NCBI GenBank assembly: GCA_963981015.1
Contig: CAXCCG010000003.1
Coordinates: 3,583-67,582, forward strand
Reading direction: 5' to 3'
From: Thiopontia sp013349825
GTDB lineage: Bacteria; Pseudomonadota; Gammaproteobacteria; GCF-002020875
Length of the DNA stretch: 64,000 bases
Every line of letters starts with the position of its first letter. Positions within the stretch are counted from its first letter, which is position 1. The translations under genes and the position numbers were made by a program. This document shows positions 7,291-14,545 of the stretch, in pieces. Below the pieces are notes generated by a model. The model searched no databases. It saw only the letters and a list, made by a program, of their open reading frames with translations, and was not told the DNA's origin.

Positions 7291-8008
7291 CTGTCTCTCC
7301 CACTTTCTGGCTTTCTGTTTTCTGATTGAGTAGCTCTTTCAAACGACGTAGACCACTGGAACGATTCTTGACAGGTCGCTTGATAATCTCCTCCGTAGTG
7401 ATGCCAGGCTGATCATAAAAGGCGCTATTCGCCTCTTCATCAATGGTTAATGCAGAACCATCCAACGCTACGCCCACAAATAACCCACGGCTACGGGACC
7501 AGGAGTAGATCTCACTATCCAGTGAGGTATCTGTCGCTAACGTCGCATCCCGACCCACAGGACCCGCACTGATTGCCGCATCCACACCTAAAGTCAGTTT
7601 TCCATCCAACAGACTGTCGATGCTGTAGGGGCGCTTGAAGGAGAGAATCAAATCACTGGACTGTGCCCCGATCTGATACCCCACACTGGCGCCACTCATA
7701 GAGACAAAGACAGGATCATTCCACCCTTCTCCCTGCCGAAACAGCATAATACCGCTACCATGGCTTAACCCCACACCCCAGCCGACACTGAGCATACCCG
7801 GCAAAATCACCACACCATCCCCCTGCTGTAGCAGAGAGGCTGGAATAGAATCTTCATCAGGTTCATTCAGAATATCTTCCAGTACCTGAACGGCTGACCA
7901 GATGGTTGCGGTCTCTTGTCCACCGGCAATCCCCTCCAGAGGAAGCAACATCGACAGCAGTAGAACCAGCGTCGTGATGAGTGGCGATTTCCGCAAGGCC
8001 AGTCTCAT
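7283..8008 (-). CDS. SYLF (Ysc84-like) domain exported protein inside the his operon
   Basis: 241 aa. An N-terminal signal (residues ~8-28, PLITTLVLLLSMLLPLEGIAG) suggests export. The body matches the SYLF/Ysc84 lipid-binding family: IPASLLQQGDGVVILPG, GSGIMLFRQGEGWNDPVFVSMSGASVGYQIGAQSSDLIL, a conserved Gly-Ala-rich core and GLFVGVALDGSALTID. The family binds phosphoinositides in eukaryotes; the bacterial role is unclear. The start overlaps the hisI stop (ATGA) and the stop overlaps hisE by eight bases. It is therefore locked into the operon, although no role in histidine synthesis is known. Confidence 0.85.
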   Translation of the reverse strand: MRLALRKSPLITTLVLLLSMLLPLEGIAGGQETATIWSAVQVLEDILNEPDEDSIPASLLQQGDGVVILPGMLSVGWGVGLSHGSGIMLFRQGEGWNDPVFVSMSGASVGYQIGAQSSDLILSFKRPYSIDSLLDGKLTLGVDAAISAGPVGRDATLATDTSLDSEIYSWSRSRGLFVGVALDGSALTIDEEANSAFYDQPGITTEEIIKRPVKNRSSGLRRLKELLNQKTESQKVGETGE

Positions 8009-8403
8009 TTTTTATACATCTCAGCCGGATCTTTCAGTACTGGTGCCGTAGTCTCCCACTGCTGCTCGCTATTCAATTGACGATAAAAACAGCTATGACG
8101 TCCAGTATGACATGCGACCCCGCCCCGTTGCTCTACCGTTAGCAGCACCACATCTTCATCACAGTCTACGCGGATCGACCGGACCACTTGCTGATTTCCA
8201 GACTCCTCCCCTTTGTGCCAGAGCCGTTTGCGTGAACGTGACCAGTAAACGGCGTGACCACTCTCTTGAGTGAGTTGTAGCGCCTCTCGATTCATCCAGG
8301 CAAACATCAGGATATCTCCACTCTCTGCCTCTTGTGCAATCACCGGTACCAGGCCATTACCATCCCAGCGCACCTCACCCAGCCACAGCTGTTCACCACT
8401 CAT
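8005..8403 (-). CDS. hisI: Phosphoribosyl-AMP cyclohydrolase
   Basis: 132 aa. Opens the adenine ring of PR-AMP, step three of histidine synthesis. Visible signatures: EVLMFAWMNREAL-like (DILMFAWMNREALQLT), YWSRSRKRLWHKGEESGNQQ, and the metal-binding DCDEDVVLL plus CHTGRHSCFYR. Stand-alone form, not fused to hisE. ATGA overlaps on both sides (with hisF and with the SYLF gene). Confidence 0.97.
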   Translation of the reverse strand: MSGEQLWLGEVRWDGNGLVPVIAQEAESGDILMFAWMNREALQLTQESGHAVYWSRSRKRLWHKGEESGNQQVVRSIRVDCDEDVVLLTVEQRGGVACHTGRHSCFYRQLNSEQQWETTAPVLKDPAEMYKK

Positions 8404-9173
8404 AAACGAACCTCGATCCCCTGTTGGGCCATAAAGGCCTTGGCCTCACCCACGGTATACTCTGCAAAATGGAAGATACTGGCGGCAAGCACTGCGTCAG
8501 CCCCCCCTTTGAGGACTCCATCCGCAAGATGTTGAAGGTTTCCAACACCACCCGAGGCGATCAACGGTACTGAAACCGCTTCACTCACCGCCTTGTTAAG
8601 CGGTAGATTAAACCCTTGCTTGGTACCATCACGATCCATGCTGGTCAGCAGAATCTCACCCGCACCGTACTCCACCATCTTCTGTGACCACTCTATAGCG
8701 TCAATTCCAGTCGCCTTGCGCCCGCCATGGGTGAAAATCTCCCATTTAAGTGGCTCTCCATCGGCAGAGACCCTTTTTGCATCCACTGCAACCACAATGC
8801 ACTGTGAACCAAAACGATTAGAGGCCTCTCTCACAAACTCGGGGTTAAACACAGCGGCTGTATTAATCGCCACTTTATCTGCACCCGCATTGAGCATACG
8901 CCGTACATCAGCTACCTCGCGGATCCCTCCTCCCACGGTAAGCGGGATAAAGACCTGACCTGCCACCTCCTCGACTACATGGACAATGGTGTCGCGCCCT
9001 TCGTGGCTGGCCGTAATATCAAGAAAGGTGATCTCATCAGCCCCTTCCTCATCATAACGACGCGCCACCTCGACCGGATCACCCGCATCGCGGATATCGA
9101 CAAACTGCACTCCTTTAACCACTCGCCCTTGATCTACATCCAGACAGGGAATAATACGTTTCGCAAGACTCAT
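8400..9173 (-). CDS. hisF: Imidazole glycerol phosphate synthase, cyclase subunit
   Basis: 257 aa TIM barrel that uses ammonia from HisH to make IGP and AICAR from PRFAR. The N-terminus AKRIIPCLDVDQGRVVKGVQF includes the catalytic Asp at about residue 11. The second catalytic Asp sits in VAVDAKR, and phosphate-binding strands are seen in TVGGGIR and IASGGVGN. It starts 9 bp after the hisA stop. Confidence 0.98.
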   Translation of the reverse strand: MSLAKRIIPCLDVDQGRVVKGVQFVDIRDAGDPVEVARRYDEEGADEITFLDITASHEGRDTIVHVVEEVAGQVFIPLTVGGGIREVADVRRMLNAGADKVAINTAAVFNPEFVREASNRFGSQCIVVAVDAKRVSADGEPLKWEIFTHGGRKATGIDAIEWSQKMVEYGAGEILLTSMDRDGTKQGFNLPLNKAVSEAVSVPLIASGGVGNLQHLADGVLKGGADAVLAASIFHFAEYTVGEAKAFMAQQGIEVRL

Positions 9174-9182
9174 TGTTTGATC

Positions 9183-9917
9183 CTACTGTTGGTTATCGGA
9201 GTAGGACTGCGCTTCAGCAAAATCGAGAGTCCCCTCATAGATAGCACGCCCTGTAATCGCCCCCATAATGCCGTGGTCAGCTACGGCGCAGAGTCCCTCA
9301 ATATCCCCCATGTTGGTGATACCACCCGAGGCAATAATGGGGATATTGACTGCATCAGCCAGATTGCGAGTGGCCTCTACGTTAACACCCTGCATCATGC
9401 CATCACGACTGATGTCCGTGTAGACGATGGCTGAGACGCCATCCGCTTCAAACGATTTGGCCACATCGGTTGCATTCTGATTTGAGACCTCAGCCCAGCC
9501 CTTGATCGCTACCATGCCGTCTTTGGCATCGATTCCGACAATCACATGGCCCGCAAACTCTCTACAGAGTGCGCGGATAAAGTCCGGCTCTGTGATCGCC
9601 TTGGTGCCAATAATGACATACTGCACACCGGCATCAATATAGGTCTGTACGGTCTCACGGGTACGAATTCCACCACCAATCTGAATCGGCAGGTCCGGAT
9701 AAGCGGCTGCAATGGCGTGAACCACATCCGCATTCTTCGGTTCGCCATCAAAGGCTCCATTGAGATCAACCAGATGGAGACGCCGTGCACCCTGTTCTAC
9801 CCACTGTGCTGCCATCGACACCGGGTCATCCGAAAAGACCGTTTCATCTTCCATAATGCCCTGACGAAGGCGAACACACTTCCCATCTTTCAGATCAATG
9901 GCGGGGATAATTAACAT
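9183..9917 (-). CDS. hisA: ProFAR isomerase
   Basis: Amadori isomerase of histidine synthesis, a TIM barrel paralogue of HisF. I start at the ATG giving MLIIPAIDLKDGKCVRLRQG, the standard HisA beginning (244 aa). An ATG six codons upstream (9935) is possible but adds residues the family lacks. Catalytic Asp residues lie in PAIDLKDG and in YTDISRDGMMQG. Phosphate loops are QIGGGIR and IASGGITN. Confidence 0.97.
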   Translation of the reverse strand: MLIIPAIDLKDGKCVRLRQGIMEDETVFSDDPVSMAAQWVEQGARRLHLVDLNGAFDGEPKNADVVHAIAAAYPDLPIQIGGGIRTRETVQTYIDAGVQYVIIGTKAITEPDFIRALCREFAGHVIVGIDAKDGMVAIKGWAEVSNQNATDVAKSFEADGVSAIVYTDISRDGMMQGVNVEATRNLADAVNIPIIASGGITNMGDIEGLCAVADHGIMGAITGRAIYEGTLDFAEAQSYSDNQQ

Positions 9918-9980
9918 AGATAGGTTCTCACGCAAAAACGCCGAGGCGCAAAAAGTTAAAGAGAGACCAATGGAACATGG

Positions 9981-10628
9981 TTACTTACCATTCCACTGGG
10001 TAAAATTTTGCAGCAGCTGTAACCCTGCATGTTGACTTTTCTCTGGGTGAAACTGAGTGGCAAAGATGTTGTCGCGCTGCAGCGCACAGGCAAACTCAAA
10101 ACCGTAACAGCTGGTTGCTGCGACTTCGTCATCACTATCAGGAACCACGTAGTAGCTATGGACAAAATAGAAGCGGCTCTGATCTTCAATTTGAGACCAC
10201 ATTGGGTGGTCGGACTGCTTTACCTGATTCCAACCCATATGAGGGATCTTTAACCGCGCCTGAGTCTCACTCTCCGGATCAATCAGTGGCTTTGGAAACC
10301 GCTTTACCTCCCCCGGTAAAATCGATAACCCCTCTGTTCCCTCATTCTCTTCACTGTAGTCAAGCAGCAGTTGCATTCCCAGACAGACCCCCAAAAAAGG
10401 GCGATCAAGCGCTACTTCTTTAATGATCTCAACCAGAGATCGATTCCGCAGTTCCAGCATACAGTCACGCATCGCCCCCACACCGGGAAAGACAATCCGC
10501 TCCGCACTACGAATCACCGACACATCATCGGTCACCACAACATTGAGATCCGGGGCAACATGTTCCAGCGCCTTGGAGACAGAGCGCAGGTTTCCCATGC
10601 CATAATCAATCACCGCAATGGTCGACAT
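9981..10628 (-). CDS. hisH: Imidazole glycerol phosphate synthase, glutamine amidotransferase subunit
   Basis: 215 aa class I glutaminase that channels ammonia to HisF. The nucleophile Cys lies in FLGVCLGMQLL, and the His-Glu pair in FATQFHPEKSQ. N-terminus IAVIDYGMGNLRSV is standard. The ATG overlaps the hisB stop by one base (TGATG). A 63-bp gap separates it from hisA. Confidence 0.97.
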   Translation of the reverse strand: MSTIAVIDYGMGNLRSVSKALEHVAPDLNVVVTDDVSVIRSAERIVFPGVGAMRDCMLELRNRSLVEIIKEVALDRPFLGVCLGMQLLLDYSEENEGTEGLSILPGEVKRFPKPLIDPESETQARLKIPHMGWNQVKQSDHPMWSQIEDQSRFYFVHSYYVVPDSDDEVAATSCYGFEFACALQRDNIFATQFHPEKSQHAGLQLLQNFTQWNGK

Positions 10629-11221
10629 CAGAGTGCGCCCTTGGTGGTGGGTAGTTGACTACCCATCCGCTGATCCGCCGTCAGTGCCATACGCAAGGCA
10701 CGTCCAAAAGCCTTGAAAATGGTCTCAGCAATATGGTGACTGTTTCTCCCACGAAGGGCATCAATATGGAGCGTCGCCCCAACATGGTTGGTAAACCCCT
10801 GGAAAAACTCAAAGAAGAGTTCTGTCTCAAAATTCCCTATGGTTCCCGCAGGAAAGTCCACATGGAACTCAAGACCAGGGCGACCGGAAAAGTCGATAAC
10901 AACCCGTGACAATGCTTCATCCAGTGGCACATAGGCATGGCCATAACGCGCAATACCACGCTTATCCGATAGTGCCTGCGCAACTGCCTGACCTATAGCG
11001 ATACCGATATCTTCAACCGTGTGGTGCCCATCAATATGGAGGTCACCTTTAGCAGAAACCTTAAGATCAATCAGCCCATGACGCGCCACCTGATCCAGCA
11101 TATGTTCCAGAAACGGTACACCGGTATTGAGATCAGAAGATCCATTGCCATCCAGATCTACCGAGACCTGAATCTGAGTCTCCAAAGTATTTCGCTCAAT
11201 GGTTGCGGTACGATTTGTCAT
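10628..11221 (-). CDS. hisB: Imidazoleglycerol-phosphate dehydratase (monofunctional)
   Basis: 197 aa. Manganese-dependent dehydration of IGP to imidazole-acetol phosphate. Both metal motifs are visible: HMLDQVARHG with HIDGHHTVEDIG in the first half, and FFEFFQGFTNHVGATLHID with GRNSHHIAETIFKAFGRAL in the second. It lacks the N-terminal histidinol-phosphatase domain found in enteric HisB. It is the first gene of the minus-strand his-tat run, so the promoter should lie in 11222-11533. Confidence 0.97.
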   Translation of the reverse strand: MTNRTATIERNTLETQIQVSVDLDGNGSSDLNTGVPFLEHMLDQVARHGLIDLKVSAKGDLHIDGHHTVEDIGIAIGQAVAQALSDKRGIARYGHAYVPLDEALSRVVIDFSGRPGLEFHVDFPAGTIGNFETELFFEFFQGFTNHVGATLHIDALRGRNSHHIAETIFKAFGRALRMALTADQRMGSQLPTTKGAL

Positions 11222-11533
11222 CAGCAGCTCGATTTCTCTTCTAAATAATTACGGTTTTCAATTGGTAGAATACCTTGTTACGGCTCCAGTTTGAATACTT
11301 GAGTAGTCAATGCTATAAAAATTGATTAAGATCAGTAGCAGGAGAGGGTTCAAACCATATTTAGGGCATCCCTAATAGATAGTATTTTTCTTATGAGATT
11401 CAGACTACAGTGCTCAAGGCAGCGCCGTGTAGAAACAAATATATAAAGTTTTGAGTCTGGAGCTAATGCCAAATCATTGAGAGAAGTACACTATTTTAGA
11501 GACGCTCTTTAAAGGAAAAAACAGGTTGTTTCA
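11222..11533. other. Divergent regulatory gap between hisB and the FNR gene
   Basis: 312 bp with no credible gene. It must hold the promoters of the his operon (leftward) and of the FNR gene (rightward). The only clear motif is the FNR-like box at 11322-11335. No his leader peptide with a histidine run was seen. Confidence 0.5.
11322..11335. promoter_or_regulatory. FNR-like box
   Basis: TTGATTAAGATCAG matches the FNR/ANR consensus TTGAT-N4-ATCAA at nine of ten positions. It lies about 100 bp upstream of hisB and 199 bp upstream of the FNR gene. The protein at 11534 keeps the E-xx-SR recognition residues that read this box, so autoregulation is plausible but unproven. Confidence 0.5.
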
Positions 11534-12229
11534 ATGACACAACAAAAACTGACAGCAGTAGACTGCCCACAATGTGAACTGAGCGATGTATGCCGCCACC
11601 ATGGTGAGGATGTGGCAAGCGCGACATTGGGAGAACAGACCCCGAAAAATAGTCTTCCCAAAGGGGAGTTTGTCTGCATTGAGGGGGAACCCTTTGAAAA
11701 TCTTTACGCCATTCACCAAGGGGCTTTCAAAAGCGTTGTTTCGCTCTCTTCTGATGAAAATCGAGTAACCGGATTTTATTTCGCTGGTGAAATTATTGGA
11801 TCAGAGGCAGTCTGTGCCAATGAATATGGGCGTTCTGTTGTTGCGCTACAAGACAGTGAAGTCTGCATCATCGAAAAAAGTGCCTTTTCAATCGATGGCG
11901 ACGATCAGCAGGTGATCCGTCAGGGTTTGCTGGTTGCCATGAGCCATCAGGTGAGAAATGAGCAGTGGACAGGACTAATGGCAGCTCACCGTGCAGAATC
12001 TCGCGTTGCCCTATTTCTCTTTATGGTCTCTAAGCGACTTGAGTTTCATGGCTTTCCCACCAATGAATTTAGACTACCCATGTCCAGAGAGGATATTGCC
12101 AGTTATCTCGGCCTTGCTGTTGAGACTGTTAGCCGCTCCTTTCAAAAACTGAAAAATGCGGGGCTGATTCAGGTCAGTGGCCGCAATGTAACCTTGGTAA
12201 GCCGATCGGCTCTGCAAGAATTTGAGTAG
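11534..12229 (+). CDS. fnr: FNR-type oxygen-sensing transcription regulator
   Basis: 231 aa CRP/FNR family protein. N-terminal cysteines C11, C14 and C20 have the C-x2-C-x5-C spacing of FNR, and C111 (DSEVCIIEK) matches the fourth cluster ligand, so it should bind an oxygen-labile 4Fe-4S cluster. The cyclic-nucleotide-like beta barrel spans ~40-120. The C-terminal winged helix contains SREDIASYLGLAVETVSRSF, whose E and SR residues specify TTGAT half-sites. Monocistronic, with an AAAGGA ribosome site. Under low oxygen it would switch on anaerobic respiration genes. Confidence 0.9.
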   Translation: MTQQKLTAVDCPQCELSDVCRHHGEDVASATLGEQTPKNSLPKGEFVCIEGEPFENLYAIHQGAFKSVVSLSSDENRVTGFYFAGEIIGSEAVCANEYGRSVVALQDSEVCIIEKSAFSIDGDDQQVIRQGLLVAMSHQVRNEQWTGLMAAHRAESRVALFLFMVSKRLEFHGFPTNEFRLPMSREDIASYLGLAVETVSRSFQKLKNAGLIQVSGRNVTLVSRSALQEFE

Positions 12230-12275
12230 TTGCCCTCAGCTATTTTTCCTTTAGGTCTAACTACAGCTTTGACGA

Positions 12276-12713
12276 TCAGACCTGCAATATAAAGGTTGCC
12301 GGCCCTTCGTTCACCAGAGAGACCCGCATATCCGCACCAAACTCACCCTGCCCAACCTCGGCATGTGCGGTGTGGGCATGTGCTACCAATAAATTATAGA
12401 GCCGCTCCCCCTCTGCAGGAGATGCTGCTGTAGAAAATCCGGGGCGTAACCCCTTTCGGGTATCGGCTGCCAGGGTAAATTGTGGCACCAGCAGCAGCCC
12501 CCCCTCAATCTGCTTCAAAGAGTGGTTCATCTGCCCACCCTCATCCTCAAAGACCCGATAATTCAAAATTTTGTGCAGGAGTTTATCAACGCTGGAATCT
12601 ATATCTTGTGGCTCAATACCCACCAACACCAACAGTCCTGCACCAATCTTTCCTATCCCCTTGCCCGCTACAGAGACCTCAGCTTGTGAGACACGTTGCA
12701 GTAAGCCGATCAC
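12276..12713 (-). CDS. dtd: D-aminoacyl-tRNA deacylase
   Basis: 145 aa. Hydrolyses D-aminoacyl-tRNA and glycyl-tRNA(Ala), a translation proofreading enzyme. The invariant motifs are present: the N-terminal MIGLLQRVSQAEVSV, LLLVPQFTLAADTRKG (SQFTL type, here PQFTL) and the cross-subunit Gly-cisPro motif (NEGPATF). The first of these shows Pro where Ser is usual. The ATG overlaps the stop of the coiled-coil gene upstream. Confidence 0.93.
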   Translation of the reverse strand: MIGLLQRVSQAEVSVAGKGIGKIGAGLLVLVGIEPQDIDSSVDKLLHKILNYRVFEDEGGQMNHSLKQIEGGLLLVPQFTLAADTRKGLRPGFSTAASPAEGERLYNLLVAHAHTAHAEVGQGEFGADMRVSLVNEGPATFILQV

Positions 12714-13258
12714 CGGGCAAATGGAAACATCAACTTCTCCGGCTCGGTAAACAGATTAATATCATACGCCATGCGCCCCATATTCTGGTCCATCCTCGCC
12801 ATCGCACCACTCATCATGTTGATGTCCTGACTCATACCGGTGATAGAACTGGACATATCACCAATATTGACGGTCATTCCATCAATACGTCCCGCCATGG
12901 TCGCGATATTGAGGTTTAACTGATGCATATCCTGACTCATTCCCCCCATATTGGCAGACATCGACTGCATCCCAATACGAACTTTTCTGAAATCCTCAGA
13001 CATCACCGCCTGCCCCTGCTCCATGCTCACGGCCATTGTGGACATCCGGGTACGCATATCCCGCATATCCTGAGACATGCTGGTGACATCCTTACCCATC
13101 TGTACTACAGCGCTGGTCATCTGGTGCATGTTGACCCCCATGCTGAACATGAAGAGCCCCATTCCTCCACCAGCCACTATGGCTGCTAACAGAAGTGGTT
13201 TGCTTACACTACTCTTCTCCGGAGAAGTACCGGAGGATTCTGATTTAATTGGATCCAT
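12710..13258 (-). CDS. Methionine-rich membrane-anchored coiled-coil protein
   Basis: 182 aa. One membrane helix at ~20-42 (KPLLLAAIVAGGGMGLFMFS), then about 130 residues in which Met recurs every three or four positions (for example TSMSQDMRDMRTRMSTM). I count 30 Met in 182 residues, about 16%. The spacing suggests a long coiled coil whose a/d positions are filled by Met. No catalytic motif and no named family is recognised; look-alikes are usually called hypothetical. It overlaps dtd by four bases, so the two genes are probably co-translated. Possible roles are a membrane-tethered spacer or a methionine oxidation sink, both speculative. Confidence 0.7.
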   Translation of the reverse strand: MDPIKSESSGTSPEKSSVSKPLLLAAIVAGGGMGLFMFSMGVNMHQMTSAVVQMGKDVTSMSQDMRDMRTRMSTMAVSMEQGQAVMSEDFRKVRIGMQSMSANMGGMSQDMHQLNLNIATMAGRIDGMTVNIGDMSSSITGMSQDINMMSGAMARMDQNMGRMAYDINLFTEPEKLMFPFAR

Positions 13259-13267
13259 GATGCTATT

Positions 13268-13696
13268 CTAACACTGCTCCCACGGTAATTGACGATATCT
13301 CCATCCACCCACGCTACTTCGTTGGTGTTTTTCGTTGAGCTCCCCCTCGAACCCCTCATCAATATTATAAATTTCAGTAAACCCATCTTCAACCAGCCGC
13401 TTGCCCGCTTCCAGAGAACGCTTACCACTACGGCAGATCAGAATCACCGGTGCGCTGTTAAAGGTGGAGCCCTCATGAACTCCACCCAGTAACAATTTGC
13501 GAATATCGGTCGTGAATTCCGGGTTGATCTCCCAATCCGGCTCATCAATCCATGGAATATGGACCGCCCCCACGGGGTGCCCGACAAAAAGAAATTCCAT
13601 GCTGGAACGTACATCAACCAGCAGAATACGTGGATTATCCTGTACCATCTGCCATGCTTCGGCTGGTGTGACTGATTTGATCTCATTTGAAGTCAT
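13268..13696 (-). CDS. Rhodanese-like sulfurtransferase
   Basis: Single-domain rhodanese, 142 aa from the ATG giving MTSNEIKSVTPAEAW. A GGGGGAG ribosome site sits just before that ATG, so I prefer it over an in-frame ATG seven codons upstream. The active-site loop is CRSGKRS with the catalytic Cys at 88; other marks are LLVDVRSSMEF and GAVHIPW. It would carry a persulfide. The divergent neighbour is a TtcA-like tRNA thiolase, so it may donate sulfur to it, which is inference. Confidence 0.9.
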   Translation of the reverse strand: MTSNEIKSVTPAEAWQMVQDNPRILLVDVRSSMEFLFVGHPVGAVHIPWIDEPDWEINPEFTTDIRKLLLGGVHEGSTFNSAPVILICRSGKRSLEAGKRLVEDGFTEIYNIDEGFEGELNEKHQRSSVGGWRYRQLPWEQC

Positions 13697-13751
13697 TGTC
13701 TCCCCCTTGAACGGCAAGCGCCGTATATTTTGATCAGATGCCTAATATTAA

Positions 13752-13765
13752 TTGAGTTTTCTCAA
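13752..13765. promoter_or_regulatory. 14-bp palindrome upstream of ttcA
   Basis: TTGAGTTTTCTCAA is a perfect dyad (TTGAG-N4-CTCAA) in the gap between the divergent rhodanese and ttcA genes. It resembles an FNR box with one changed base per half-site, so it may be an FNR-family site. Confidence 0.35.
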
Positions 13766-13779
13766 AGAGTAAAAAAAGC

Positions 13780-14520
13780 GTGCAAAACCGACTCCATCAT
13801 AAACCTCCAAAATCACTATTGCGTCAAGTAGGTCGAGCCATTGCTGACCATGAGATGATCCATGAAGGGGACCGACTGATGCTCGGTCTCTCAGGCGGAA
13901 AAGATTCTCTCTCACTACTACACATCCTGCTTCATCTACAGCGTCATGCTCCCATCCACTTTGAGATTGCTGCGATCACGGTTGATCCACAGATGGAGAC
14001 CTTTAAACCGGCTGTGCTGCGGGAATATATGGCTTCACTGGGGGTCACCTGGTTTATGGTGGAGCAACCCATTATGGCACAGGCTGAAAATCATATGAAA
14101 GGGGACTCTTACTGCTCCTGGTGTGCGCGAATGAAACGGGGGGTGATGTACACCACCCTGCGCAGAGAGGGTTACAACGTTTTGGCGCTGGCGCAACATC
14201 TGGATGATCTGGCTGAGAGCTTTCTGATGTCAGCCTTTCATGAGGGGCGGCTCAACACCATGAAGGCCCACTACACCATTGCAGCAGAAGACCTTCGGGT
14301 GATACGACCTCTGGTCTATGCACGGGAGCGCCAACTGGCTGACTTTGCGGTTGAAGCAGACCTGCCCGTTGTGGCTGAGAACTGCCCAGCCTGCTATACC
14401 AAACCGACGCAACGCGCACACATGAAGGCACTACTGGCCCAAGAGGAACAGACCACTCCTCACCTATTCAAAACGCTGCTTTCAACCATGAAACCACTGC
14501 TGGAACGAAACTCAGCCTGA
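13780..14520 (+). CDS. ttcA: TtcA-like tRNA 2-thiocytidine synthetase, short form
   Basis: 246 aa PP-loop ATPase starting at GTG. The SGGKDS loop (residues 38-43) binds ATP to adenylate C32 of tRNA. C112-x2-C115 (CSWC) and C202-x2-C205 (CPAC) are the TtcA cysteines that hold an iron-sulfur cluster. ALAQHLDDLAESFLM is also family-typical. E. coli TtcA is 311 aa, so this version lacks a C-terminal extension. It may be a TtcA paralogue with a somewhat different substrate. Divergent from a rhodanese gene. Confidence 0.85.
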   Translation: MQNRLHHKPPKSLLRQVGRAIADHEMIHEGDRLMLGLSGGKDSLSLLHILLHLQRHAPIHFEIAAITVDPQMETFKPAVLREYMASLGVTWFMVEQPIMAQAENHMKGDSYCSWCARMKRGVMYTTLRREGYNVLALAQHLDDLAESFLMSAFHEGRLNTMKAHYTIAAEDLRVIRPLVYARERQLADFAVEADLPVVAENCPACYTKPTQRAHMKALLAQEEQTTPHLFKTLLSTMKPLLERNSA

Positions 14521-14545
14521 GAAGCTTAAGGAACCCGTTTGCTGA

